A stretch of 64,000 nt of DNA from Candidatus Aminicenantota bacterium (GTDB lineage Bacteria > Acidobacteriota > Aminicenantia > Aminicenantales > Aminicenantaceae): positions 3,689,162-3,753,161 of the forward strand of contig CP070750.1 in assembly GCA_020348385.1 (NCBI GenBank). The letters run 5' to 3'. The notes below the pieces were generated by a model, which worked only from the letters and a program-made list of their open reading frames with translations, was not told where the DNA came from and did no database searches. Of this stretch, positions 16,575-25,285 are shown piece after piece. Both the position numbers and the translations under genes were made by a program. Within the stretch, counting starts at the first letter, position 1. Each line of letters opens with the position of its first letter.

Positions 16575-18383
16575 ATGAAAAATAAACTAAATATAGTTCT
16601 TTTTGTAGGGCTACTTCTGTGCAGTTTTGGATTGGCTGAAGATTTTTCGGTTTCTGTTCTTCCAGTAGATCAAGTAGAAACTGGGATGAAGGGAAAGGGG
16701 AAAACATTCCTCCAAGATGATGAATTCGAAGAGTTCGAAGTTGAAATTCTCGGCGTTCTGCACAATTGGCAACCGCAGAGAAGTCTGATTTTGGCCAAAC
16801 TCCAGAGTGATGTGTTGGACAAGACTGGTGTAATCCAGGGGATGAGCGGAAGCCCTGTTTATATCGATGGCAAACTCATCGGGGCTGTTTCTTATTCTTT
16901 AGGAACTTTTTCCAAAGAGGCGGTTGCAGGGATCACTCCGATAGAGGAAATGATGGCCATCCCCGATAAAACAAGCCCTGAATCGAGCTATGCACCAAGA
17001 ATGCAGATGAGAAATTTTATAACTTCGGAAGATTTTCAGGAATTGAGCAAGGCGTATTATCCCCCGCCAATCTCGAGCATCGAGGGTCGTTTGGTCAAAC
17101 CTTTGAGCATACCCCTGTTATTCAGAGGGTTTTCTTCCCATGTCTTTGACAAAGCCAAGCCTTTTTTTTCCCGTTTGGGTTTTTCTCCGATTCAGTCAGG
17201 ATCCTCGGGTCAGATTCAGCCAAAACTTTCTCCATCTCAAATGAGCCTTCAGGCTGGAGAGCCGGTTGCAGTCCAGCTCATAAAAGGAGACTTGGATATG
17301 TCTGCAGTGGGAACGGTAACCCATGTTGAAGGCAACAAAGTTTTTGCATTCGGACACCCGTTTTACAACTTGGGCGCCGTTGATTTTGCTATGACAAAAG
17401 CCAAAATATTGGCTGTTCTTCCAAGTCTCGAGACTTCGTTCGTGCTTTCTGCTAGCGACAGAACAGTGGGCCGTTTTGTCCAAGATAGAAATCCAGGTGT
17501 GTTCGGTGAGCTTGGGAAATTACCCCGCTATATCCCGATAAATGCAAATCTTCTGATGGCTGATGGAGAGACAAGAGAGTTTAAAGTTCAGATCGCCGAT
17601 GACAAACTATTCACTCCGCTTTTAGCGAATCTTGTGGTGTCAAGCATTGTATTAGCGGAGGAAAGAAATTTGGGAGACCTTTCTCTTGAATTGAGAGGGA
17701 CCATATATCTCGATGATGCTCCTCCAGTCAATCTGCAGGATCTATTCTCCGGGAACTTGGATATGGCAGCCACGGATCTTTCTGGCCTTGTGGCTGCTGT
17801 AGTCTATTATCTGACTAACAATGAATTCAAGGAGTTGGGCATTCATCGGATCGACCTCAATATCGGAGTGGCCGAGGAAGTGAGGTTTGCCACCCTCGAG
17901 AAGGTTTGGTTGGGTAAGTATGAAGCAAAACCCGGTGAGATCATTCCTATGAAAGTCTTTTACAGGAATTTTCGGGGCGAAACGATCGTCGATGACTTTT
18001 CCCTCCCAACCCCTAACCTTCCATCTGGCTCGGAATTTAGCCTTATTGTCGGGGATGCTGGTTCAATCCAGAGTGTCGAGATCAGTCAATACAGGACCAC
18101 TGGATTTGTGCCCCGAAGCCTGTATCAGTTGATCAGGTTATTGAATAGCTTAAGGAAACGTAATTATATTTATTTCAAAATCATTGCCGCCAAACCCGGA
18201 CTTTTCTTAAGAGGCGAGGAGATGCCAAACTTACCGCCTACGATGAAATCCATGTTTTCTTCTCCAAGAGCAGCTTCAGCTCCACCTGTCGAAATCACTC
18301 GGTCTACACTGGGGGAATACCGGCATGGCATTCCATATGTTTTTAGTGGCTTGGCTGTGATTCCGCTTAAAATAATAAAATAA
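16575..18383 (+). CDS. secreted SpoIVB/S55-type serine peptidase-like protein
   Basis: From ATG 16575 the product is 602 residues with a signal peptide (residues 1-21). VIQGMSGSPVYIDGK (Ser91/Ser93) matches the catalytic serine region of S55 peptidases. GTVTHVEGNKVFAFGHPF supplies a His (about residue 261) in a context resembling the SpoIVB His region, but it comes after the Ser rather than before it. The C-terminal ~150 residues are beta-rich (LEKVWLGKYEAKPGE). It follows the palmitoyltransferase-like gene by 16 bases and precedes a secreted beta-propeller by 27 bases, suggesting one transcription unit. Proteolytic activity is plausible, not shown. Confidence 0.7.
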   Translation: MKNKLNIVLFVGLLLCSFGLAEDFSVSVLPVDQVETGMKGKGKTFLQDDEFEEFEVEILGVLHNWQPQRSLILAKLQSDVLDKTGVIQGMSGSPVYIDGKLIGAVSYSLGTFSKEAVAGITPIEEMMAIPDKTSPESSYAPRMQMRNFITSEDFQELSKAYYPPPISSIEGRLVKPLSIPLLFRGFSSHVFDKAKPFFSRLGFSPIQSGSSGQIQPKLSPSQMSLQAGEPVAVQLIKGDLDMSAVGTVTHVEGNKVFAFGHPFYNLGAVDFAMTKAKILAVLPSLETSFVLSASDRTVGRFVQDRNPGVFGELGKLPRYIPINANLLMADGETREFKVQIADDKLFTPLLANLVVSSIVLAEERNLGDLSLELRGTIYLDDAPPVNLQDLFSGNLDMAATDLSGLVAAVVYYLTNNEFKELGIHRIDLNIGVAEEVRFATLEKVWLGKYEAKPGEIIPMKVFYRNFRGETIVDDFSLPTPNLPSGSEFSLIVGDAGSIQSVEISQYRTTGFVPRSLYQLIRLLNSLRKRNYIYFKIIAAKPGLFLRGEEMPNLPPTMKSMFSSPRAASAPPVEITRSTLGEYRHGIPYVFSGLAVIPLKIIK

Positions 18384-18410
18384 GACCAACTCTAGATGAT
18401 TGGAGATAGT

Positions 18411-20567
18411 ATGAAAAAGACAAAAACATTGATTGTCGTTTTTCTGTTGGCCACAGCTCATATTCTGCTTGGTGTGATCCCTCAGAATTGGGAATTATAT
18501 AAAATAGACGACTACATTGCTGGCAAATTCGATGGGATATCTATATCCCATGAAGGCATTCTTTCCCTTAGCCCAAAAGAAGAATCCATTGAAGGGCCTA
18601 CTGAGGATTTTTATCTTTCTCTTCTGATCACGTCCGATGGAACCAAGTATTTGGGAACCGGGCATAGCGGAAAAATCTATAAGGTGAGCACAAACGGTCA
18701 GTTCGAACTGTTGTTCCAATTTCCCGAAATGGATATCTATTGCCTTGTTCAAGATCGAAGCGGAAATTTGTACGCCGGCACTTCGCCCAATGGCCAAATC
18801 TATAAAAGCACGCCCCGAGGAAAGTTTGAGCCTTTCTTCGATCCCACTGAGAAGTATATTTGGGACCTGATGTTTGTGGAAAACGGGGCTCTCCTTGCAG
18901 CCGTTGGTGAAAGCGGAGGAATTTATCAGATAAACGAAAAAGGTGAAGGGAGAAAAATCGTAGAAGTAGAGGAGAATCATATCCTGTGTATGAATAAGAA
19001 TAAGGGCGACGAGCTGATTGCAGGAAGTGGCGGTCGGGGGGTCATTTATAGAGTGATACCTGGAAAGAAATCCACCATTTTGTACGAGTCTTCTTATGAA
19101 GAAATCAAGAGCATCGCTCTGGATAAACAGGGTAATATCTACGCTGCAGCAGGTGGGAAGGTGGTCGAGCCGAAAAAAAATGCCGCTTCTCTTCTCCCTG
19201 CCCAACAATCTACCGCGATAACAGTCACAGCAACTCCATCCCCCCCTTCGACTGGGCAAGCAGGAACTTCAGCGGATAAGCAACCCGGCGCAGTATACCG
19301 AATCGACCCAGAAGGGTTGGCCAAGAAATTGTGGTCATCCGATGATGAATTGGTCTATTCTTTGCTTTGGGATGAACAAAAGAAAAAAGTTATTTTTGGC
19401 ACGGGAAACAAAGGCAGAGTTTATGAAATCGATGCCGATGAAAAAATTTCACTGCTTCTTCAAAAGGAGTCGGAACAGGTATATTATCTCCTCGCGGAGG
19501 GACCGGGCATTTATGCTTTATCCAACAATCCCTCCCGGTTGAGCCGCATTTCTCCTGAGAAAAGATTTGAAGGAGAATATCAAAGTCGAGTCCTGGATGC
19601 AAAAATCCTCTCCAAATGGGGACGGATAGAGTGGGATGCTGAACTTCCGACTGGAGCGATAATACTGTTTCTCACAAGAAGCGGAAACTCAGCCGAGCCG
19701 GATCGAACCTGGAGCGATTGGTCGCCACCCTACCAGAATTCCCAGGGAGAACAGATCTTAAGCCCGAAGGGTCGGTATCTGCAATTCAAGGTCAGATTTA
19801 AGGCTGAGTCTAGCCGGATGTCTCCACACCTAAATAAAGTTACGCTATTCTATCTTCATTCCAATCTTCCGCCGTCGCTGACAAAACTTGATCTTCTTTC
19901 CCCGAACGAAGTTTATCTGAAACCTCCAGAGCAGGAAGATGTTATTTGGGGAGAGGAGATCAGTCTGTCCGAGCAGGCCATAAACAAAAATAAGTCACAG
20001 AGTTACTTGGCTCCCAAAAAAATAGAGAAGAAAGGATATCGAACCATAATCTGGGAGGCTCTGGATGAAAACGGTGACAGCCTCCTGTATTCTGTATCCA
20101 TTCGTCAGGAAAATGAAACAAGATGGAGAATACTCGAGTCGAAGTGGGCAGAAAAAATTCTAGCTTTTAACACATCCCAATTCCCGGATGGTATATATTT
20201 TGTGAAAGTGGAGGTTTCCGATTCACCCTCCAATCCGAAAGGAACGGAATTGAGAACAGAGAAAATCAGCCGTCCGCTTGTTATCGACAACTCTCTTCCG
20301 ATAATAAGGAATTTTCAAGCCCAAAGACAGGGCAATCGGTTATCCCTATCTTTTGGAGCAGAGGATGCCAATTCCCATATCAAAGAGGTGAAATTCCTGA
20401 TTCACCCCAATGATTGGCAGGTCATTTTTCCTGAGGATGGAATTTGTGATTCTAGAAGTGAAACATTCCGGTTCACAACGAATCTTCCCCCAAACGCGGA
20501 TAATTTGATAATCGTGCAGGTGAAGGATCGGCATGGGAATATCGGCGTCCGCCGCTCCACCTTTTAG
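18411..20567 (+). CDS. secreted beta-propeller protein
   Basis: The 718-residue product begins with a signal peptide (residues 1-18). Residues ~60-400 contain recurring short units of the form 'G.(I/V)Y....G....' (GHSGKIYKVSTNG, SPNGQIYKSTPRG, GESGGIYQINEKG, GNKGRVYEIDAD), typical of six- to eight-bladed propellers. A low-complexity Ala/Thr/Pro linker (about residues 260-285) interrupts the propeller. The C-terminal third looks like Ig-like/fibronectin strands with W..LDENGDSLLYSV. It is probably periplasmic or surface-exposed with a binding role. GGAGA at 18401-18405 favours ATG 18411 over 18396. Confidence 0.68.
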   Translation: MKKTKTLIVVFLLATAHILLGVIPQNWELYKIDDYIAGKFDGISISHEGILSLSPKEESIEGPTEDFYLSLLITSDGTKYLGTGHSGKIYKVSTNGQFELLFQFPEMDIYCLVQDRSGNLYAGTSPNGQIYKSTPRGKFEPFFDPTEKYIWDLMFVENGALLAAVGESGGIYQINEKGEGRKIVEVEENHILCMNKNKGDELIAGSGGRGVIYRVIPGKKSTILYESSYEEIKSIALDKQGNIYAAAGGKVVEPKKNAASLLPAQQSTAITVTATPSPPSTGQAGTSADKQPGAVYRIDPEGLAKKLWSSDDELVYSLLWDEQKKKVIFGTGNKGRVYEIDADEKISLLLQKESEQVYYLLAEGPGIYALSNNPSRLSRISPEKRFEGEYQSRVLDAKILSKWGRIEWDAELPTGAIILFLTRSGNSAEPDRTWSDWSPPYQNSQGEQILSPKGRYLQFKVRFKAESSRMSPHLNKVTLFYLHSNLPPSLTKLDLLSPNEVYLKPPEQEDVIWGEEISLSEQAINKNKSQSYLAPKKIEKKGYRTIIWEALDENGDSLLYSVSIRQENETRWRILESKWAEKILAFNTSQFPDGIYFVKVEVSDSPSNPKGTELRTEKISRPLVIDNSLPIIRNFQAQRQGNRLSLSFGAEDANSHIKEVKFLIHPNDWQVIFPEDGICDSRSETFRFTTNLPPNADNLIIVQVKDRHGNIGVRRSTF

Positions 20568-20857
20568 CCGTGCCAACCCTCCCCACCCGTGCTTTTAAGG
20601 GAAGATAATGGACTTCTTCCGGTTTTGTGGAGATATGTAAAATAGTAATATCGAAATGAATTATTAAGGCAGCTGTTTTTACCTTTCGGACGAGCTGATC
20701 TCATTGCATCTGTTTCGTCGCGGTCTATTCGCAGTATTCCTATATAGCTTCCTGGACCACTTCTTTGTCATTCTTTGAATGTTAGGGTAGAAGTGGGTTG
20801 GCCAGGCGACCTTGAAAGCAGGGGTGGGGAAGATTGGCTTGGGGTGGGGTGGTTATT
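20568..20857 (+). repeat. G-rich dispersed element, copy 2 (diverged, possibly two copies)
   Basis: Bases 20660-20857 carry a left ATTATTAAG end, CCTTTCGGACGAGC (shared with 26328-26341), and AGCTTCCTGGACCACTTCTT then GTCATTCTTTGAATGTTAGGG. The latter matches the reverse complement of 23389-23581. A G-rich tract follows at 20821-20852, stopping exactly at the efp stop codon. Bases 20574-20592 (CCAACCCTCCCCACCC) look like the G-rich end of a second, opposite copy. No gene is evident here. Confidence 0.6.
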
Positions 20858-21416
20858 TGGAGATGCGTTCGAGATAGGAATCATCTCTTGTGTCGATACG
20901 CACGATATCTCCCTCTTTGATGAATTGGGGAACAGAAACGGTGATTCCTGTTTCCAGTGTGGCAGGTTTGTTGCTGGCTGATTGGGTAGCTCCTTTGAGG
21001 TGAGGTTCGGTTTTAACAACATTGAGCTCTATGGTCAACGGCGGATTCACACCCACAGGATTTCCATCGTACATTTCGATGGTAAAGGTGACATCAGGAA
21101 TGAGATAGGCGACCGTATTGCCCAGAATATTGGGAGAGAGTTTTATCTGCTCATAGTTTTCGAGATTCATGAAAATGTATTCATTGCCTTCCTGGTAGAG
21201 ATATTGCATTTCGATCCCCTCCAGATAAGCTTGTTCCACCTTGTCTTTGGACCGGAATCGGATATCGTGCAAGGTCTGATCGCTCAGTCTTCGAAGTTTG
21301 GTTTGCATCAAAGCCTGTCCCTTTCCAGGAGTCACATGGGTTGTCTCATGCACCTTGTAAAGTTCTCCCTCCCATTTTATGGTCATCCCTTTCCTGAGCT
21401 GAGTTGCATTGATCAT
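20853..21416 (-). CDS. efp: elongation factor P
   Basis: The 187 residues match EF-P (KOW-like N-domain plus two OB folds). The tip loop reads THVTPGKGQALMQTKLRRL, with Lys32 at the position that is post-translationally modified in many bacteria; the modifying enzyme is not visible here. The C-terminal domain has GITVSVPQFIKEGDIVRIDTR. EF-P relieves ribosome stalling at polyproline. Its start overlaps the stop of the upstream GHMP kinase by 4 bases (ATGA), so translation is coupled. The gene ends against a G-rich repeat. Confidence 0.95.
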   Translation of the reverse strand: MINATQLRKGMTIKWEGELYKVHETTHVTPGKGQALMQTKLRRLSDQTLHDIRFRSKDKVEQAYLEGIEMQYLYQEGNEYIFMNLENYEQIKLSPNILGNTVAYLIPDVTFTIEMYDGNPVGVNPPLTIELNVVKTEPHLKGATQSASNKPATLETGITVSVPQFIKEGDIVRIDTRDDSYLERISK

Positions 21417-22495
21417 TCTTCCTCCTTATGAACGCCTTTATCTACGTGAATGATATAGACTTTTGCTCCAATCCTTTTAATGGCTTCGGCGATTTGTTCC
21501 GTCCTTTCAGGAGCATAGGCAAACATGCATCCTCCCCCTCCAGAACCGTTGAGCTTTCCCCCCAAAGCCCCGGCATCGAGGGCGGCATCCATCATTTGGT
21601 CGATCTTTGGAGTTGATGTTTGCAGATAATCACGAAGCACTTCGTGTTGTCGTGTCAGGAGTTGACCGAATTTCAAGTGATCGAATTCATCCTCCTCGAA
21701 TAGATCTCTCCCTTCCTTCGTTAAATCTCGAGTCATCAGAGTCCCTTGGAGCAATCGCCTGTTATCCGGGGGGAGCTTCTTGATTTCATCCTGTTCCTTC
21801 GTGCCCACAGGACTGTTCAGGCTGAATTTATTGTGGTTCTTGCGGATGGCCTCCATCCCATCCAAGACGTGCCCTTTGATATATCCGAGCATGCCAGTGG
21901 TGTCTTTTTTTTGCTGAGAGTTGGCAAGGATAAATGTTTTCAGAGGATTTTTCAATCTGTTGACCTTCAACTCGCCTTCAAAAGACACATTGACAATGCC
22001 TCCTACAGCAGAGGCATAGTGGTCCATTTTTCCGCCGGGTTCACGGAATTCGGCAACCTCTGTTAAAAATCCAAGCTCTGCGATTTCCTCTGAATTGTTC
22101 AAAGTCCTGTTTTCGACAGCTTCGAGTAGAAATTTATTCCAAGCTACTACGAGAGCTGATGAACTGGATGTTCCCGCATTGATGGGGATGGTCCCATGCA
22201 GGGTGCAATTCCAACCGAATTCGAACCGTATGCCCTTTCTTCTGAGAACGTTGATCGCGCTCCTAAGATAGTCTCGCTCTTTATGGTAGGCTAGGTCTCC
22301 CATAAGCGAGAATTCTTCTTTCTCCTCGAGATCGATGAGGTCGATTTTTACCAGATGATCATCTCTGGGCGTTCCCTGGATGAATATTCTCAAGTTGATA
22401 GCAGCAGCGATTATGGGCAGGCCAAAATAATCTTGATGTTCGCCGAACAAACAGATCCTCCCTGGAGCTGAGATGGATATTTCCTTTTTTTTCAT
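21413..22495 (-). CDS. GHMP-family sugar kinase (galactokinase-like)
   Basis: The 360-residue kinase has a galactokinase-type signature near the N-terminus (GRICLFGEHQDYFGLP), the GHMP phosphate loop IPINAGTSSSSALVV and the C-terminal motif KLNGSGGGGCMFAY. The reaction is ATP-dependent phosphorylation of a sugar or related alcohol. The EHQDY in place of EHTDYN argues against ordinary galactokinase. The gene is first in a two-gene operon with efp. A -10/-35 pair ends about seven bases before the start codon, which has no ribosome-binding site, so the mRNA may be leaderless. Confidence 0.78.
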   Translation of the reverse strand: MKKKEISISAPGRICLFGEHQDYFGLPIIAAAINLRIFIQGTPRDDHLVKIDLIDLEEKEEFSLMGDLAYHKERDYLRSAINVLRRKGIRFEFGWNCTLHGTIPINAGTSSSSALVVAWNKFLLEAVENRTLNNSEEIAELGFLTEVAEFREPGGKMDHYASAVGGIVNVSFEGELKVNRLKNPLKTFILANSQQKKDTTGMLGYIKGHVLDGMEAIRKNHNKFSLNSPVGTKEQDEIKKLPPDNRRLLQGTLMTRDLTKEGRDLFEEDEFDHLKFGQLLTRQHEVLRDYLQTSTPKIDQMMDAALDAGALGGKLNGSGGGGCMFAYAPERTEQIAEAIKRIGAKVYIIHVDKGVHKEEE

Positions 22496-22502
22496 GTCTT
22501 CT

Positions 22503-22530
22503 ATTATCCAAAGTCCGACTTTGCTGTCAA
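22503..22530 (-). promoter_or_regulatory. promoter of the GHMP kinase-efp operon
   Basis: On the minus strand TTGACA (22530-22525) and GATAAT (22508-22503) are separated by 16 bases. Transcription would begin at or next to the A of the start codon at 22495. Confidence 0.55.
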
Positions 22531-22533
22531 CTC

Positions 22534-22562
22534 TTGCATGATACCCCTATTTTTTATATAAA
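22534..22562 (+). promoter_or_regulatory. promoter of the MBL hydrolase gene
   Basis: TTGCAT at 22534-22539 and TATAAA at 22557-22562 are separated by 17 bases, 34 bases upstream of the next start. It is back-to-back with the minus-strand promoter. Confidence 0.5.
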
Positions 22563-22595
22563 GGACTTGATTCCAAGATGAACTGAAGAAACAAG

Positions 22596-23384
22596 ATGAT
22601 TGAACTTCTTTTTATCGGAACTGGAGGATCCGTGGCGACCGAGGAGAGAGACAACACTTCATTCCTCCTCCTGAGTCAGGATACAGCAGCGTTGATAGAT
22701 TGCCCAGGGAGTGTGATCCAAAAGCTGAAAAAAGCCCAAATCGATCCCCGAAGCGTCCATTCCATAATCGTCACTCATATCCACCCCGATCATATTTATG
22801 GATTGCCATCTCTGATACACAGCCTGATGCTTGAAGATTGTGTCATCGAAATTCTCGGTTCAGAGCGCAGTGTGAATTTTTGTGCGGAATTGCTCGATCT
22901 ATTTAACCTGAGAAGTGAAAAGGTTAAATGCCATGTAAATTTCATTCCGGTCGTACCAGGAGAGGACTACCGGATTTCTCCGAGCTTAACCTGTGCTTTT
23001 TACAAGATCCCCCACAGTCCTTCTTCGATGGCTGTCGGTTTTCACAAGATTGAGGAAGGATTAGATCTGCTATACTCGGGAGACACCCCCCGTTTTCCCG
23101 AGCTTCTGCAACGAGTGCAAAACATAGATTATTTGATCCATGACTGCAGTGCCCCCTCAAGGATCTTCGAGGAATATCCCTCGCTTTATGCCATGCACAC
23201 GGATTCCTTGGCTTTGGGGAAGATTGCCCAGGAGGCTGGGGTGAAGCACCTGGTTCCATGTCACTTCTTCGGAGAAGTCGATTTTTCTATAAAGGAGATC
23301 GAGGATGAAATCAGGGAAAATTTCCGAGGGGAATTGACGATCCCGGAGGATTTTTCCAGGATCCCCCTTACAAAAAAAACGTAA
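22596..23384 (+). CDS. MBL-fold metal hydrolase (RNase Z-like)
   Basis: At 262 residues it is a compact metallo-beta-lactamase fold. The opening IELLFIGTGGS and the zinc motif THIHPDHIYGLP (HxHxDH) are characteristic, with LLYSGDTPRFPEL and VPCHFF supplying later ligands. The GTGGS start and overall layout resemble RNase Z/arylsulfatase-like members, but the RNase Z exosite is not evident. The substrate is unknown. It is transcribed from its own promoter, and a TIR-bounded G-rich repeat begins 5 bases after the stop codon. Confidence 0.8.
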   Translation: MIELLFIGTGGSVATEERDNTSFLLLSQDTAALIDCPGSVIQKLKKAQIDPRSVHSIIVTHIHPDHIYGLPSLIHSLMLEDCVIEILGSERSVNFCAELLDLFNLRSEKVKCHVNFIPVVPGEDYRISPSLTCAFYKIPHSPSSMAVGFHKIEEGLDLLYSGDTPRFPELLQRVQNIDYLIHDCSAPSRIFEEYPSLYAMHTDSLALGKIAQEAGVKHLVPCHFFGEVDFSIKEIEDEIRENFRGELTIPEDFSRIPLTKKT

Positions 23385-23388
23385 CTGG

Positions 23389-23581
23389 ATTATTCATGAG
23401 CCAAGCCGACCCACCCAACCCAACTTCAATGTATGACGAAGAAGTGGCCCATGAAGCTGTAGTGAACCACTGTGAATGGGCTGCAATGAAGTCGCCGATC
23501 CTCCCCGCCCAGTATCTAAAAGTAAATTTGAAAAATTTTTTTTGAAAGGATATAGAGGTATCGGCATTTATTATGGATAAT
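23389..23581 (-). repeat. G-rich dispersed element, copy 3, with terminal inverted repeats
   Basis: ATTATTCAT (23389-23397) and ATGGATAAT (23573-23581) are inverted ends of a 193-bp element. Read on the minus strand it starts ATTATCCATAATAAATGCC then GATACCTCTATATCCTTTCA, continues through TTTTTCAAATTTACTTTTAG, and ends GGGTTGGGTGGGTCGGCTTG then GCTCATGAATAAT. It begins 5 bases after the MBL gene stop and its far end holds the first ATG (23573) of the next reading frame. Confidence 0.8.
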
Positions 23582-23599
23582 CTAGTTAAAGAGGTGATC

Positions 23600-25276
23600 A
23601 TGAAATGGCTCTTATTCATCCCCATGGTTTTAATATTAGGGTTGGGTTTCTCCTGTCAATCACCATCAAAGAATGCCATGGCCGACATCGTCTTCCATAA
23701 TGGTGTCGTGTGGACGGTGAGTCCGGATAAGCCCAAAGCTGAGGCTTTGGCCATCAAGGGAAACAGGATTCTTAAGGTCGGGTCTTCATCGGAAATGGAA
23801 AGAGTCATTGGAGATTCCACCAAAGTGATTAACTTGGAAGGTGCATTTGTCCTCCCTGGCTTCATAGACTCTCACACACACTTTCTTGACGGGGGATTTT
23901 CCTTATCCAATGTGCAATTGAGAGAGGCAAAGACTCCAGATGACTTTATTTCTCGGATCCAAAAAAAAGCGCTAGAGCTAGGGGAGGGAGCCTGGATCCT
24001 CAACGGCAATTGGGATCATCAACAGTTTGATCCACCGGAATTGCCAGAAAAAGAATGGATCGATCCTGTGACCCCCACAAATCCTGTGTGTGTGAATCGT
24101 CTTGATGGTCATATGGTTCTTGTGAACAGCGTGGCGCTGGAGATTGCTGGAATAACGAAAGATACTCCTGCACCAGAAGGAGGCGAGATCCTCAGGGATC
24201 CACAGACGGGAGTACCAACTGGAATATTACGAGATGCAGCGATGGATCTCGTAACGAAGCATATTCCAGAGCCTACTCTTGAAGAAAAGATTGGAGCCAT
24301 CGAGACGGCATTGAAGCATGCCAACAGTTTTGGCGTGACGTCGATTCATGACATGTCCTATGCATCGCATTTTGAAGTGTACAAGGAACTTCTGGATCGG
24401 AATAAACTGACGGCTCGCATGTATGTGTATATCCCCATTTCTGCGATCGATCTTTTGGCCGGAGCTGAGAAAAAAACTTTTCCACGGAGCGACTTTCTGA
24501 AAATTGCAGGACTTAAGGGTTTTGTGGACGGGTCGCTGGGTTCTTCGACAGCTCTTTTTTTTGATCCTTATGCGGATGATCCGCCAAAACGAGGCCTGTT
24601 GGTCACGGATATGTACCCGGAAGGGATCATGGAAAAAAGGCTTATGGCGGCCGATCGAGCCGGTCTCCAGGTAGCCGTTCATGCCATCGGAGATGAAGCC
24701 AATCATGTCATTCTGGATCTTTTTGAGAAAGTCATGGAAACGAACGAGAAAAGGGATCGGCGGTGGAGGATCGAACATGCCCAGCATCTTATCCCTGAGG
24801 ATTTTAAACGGTTCGGAAAGCTCCGTGTCATCGCTTCTGTTCAACCTTATCATGCCATCGATGATGGCCGTTGGGCAGAGCAAAAAATCGGCAGGGAAAG
24901 AAGTCGTCACACTTATGCATTCCGATCCCTTTTAGAGAATGGAGCTGTTTTGGCCTGTGGATCGGATTGGACTGTCGCGCCGATTAATCCACTGACAGGG
25001 ATTTATGCTGCGGTCACACGCCGAACCTTGGATGGTAACAATCCTGATGGATGGTTCCCTGAACAGAAAATTGCGTTGGAAGAGGCTATCAAGGGATACA
25101 CGCTGAATGCCGCTTTCACGGAATTTGCCGAACACCTCAAGGGATCATTGGAAGAAGGGAAATTGGCCGATGTTGTTATTCTCGACCAGAATCTTTTTGA
25201 GATCCCTCCCGAAAAGATTCTAGATACGAAAGTCATTATGACCATCCTCGATGGAGAAATAGTGTATAAAAATTAG
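23600..25276 (+). CDS. YtcJ-type amidohydrolase lipoprotein
   Basis: GAGGTGATC directly upstream fixes ATG 23600; the ATG at 23573 lies inside a repeat end. The 558-residue product has a lipoprotein signal ending LGFSC. It then follows the amidohydrolase-3/YtcJ pattern: LPGFIDSHTHF metal His pair, GLKGFVDGSLGSSTA, AVHAIGDEAN, IEHAQH and CGSDWTVAP. These are zinc-dependent hydrolases of imides or amides; the substrate is unknown. Being lipidated, it should act in the periplasm. The exchanger gene follows within 10 bases. Confidence 0.88.
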   Translation: MKWLLFIPMVLILGLGFSCQSPSKNAMADIVFHNGVVWTVSPDKPKAEALAIKGNRILKVGSSSEMERVIGDSTKVINLEGAFVLPGFIDSHTHFLDGGFSLSNVQLREAKTPDDFISRIQKKALELGEGAWILNGNWDHQQFDPPELPEKEWIDPVTPTNPVCVNRLDGHMVLVNSVALEIAGITKDTPAPEGGEILRDPQTGVPTGILRDAAMDLVTKHIPEPTLEEKIGAIETALKHANSFGVTSIHDMSYASHFEVYKELLDRNKLTARMYVYIPISAIDLLAGAEKKTFPRSDFLKIAGLKGFVDGSLGSSTALFFDPYADDPPKRGLLVTDMYPEGIMEKRLMAADRAGLQVAVHAIGDEANHVILDLFEKVMETNEKRDRRWRIEHAQHLIPEDFKRFGKLRVIASVQPYHAIDDGRWAEQKIGRERSRHTYAFRSLLENGAVLACGSDWTVAPINPLTGIYAAVTRRTLDGNNPDGWFPEQKIALEEAIKGYTLNAAFTEFAEHLKGSLEEGKLADVVILDQNLFEIPPEKILDTKVIMTILDGEIVYKN

Positions 25277-25285
25277 TTGCCTTCG

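Noticed and set aside
23573..23599. ATG 23573 as the start of the YtcJ-like gene
   Set aside because: It is part of the terminal repeat, lacks a ribosome site and would put nine residues before the lipoprotein signal; ATG 23600 has GAGGTG.
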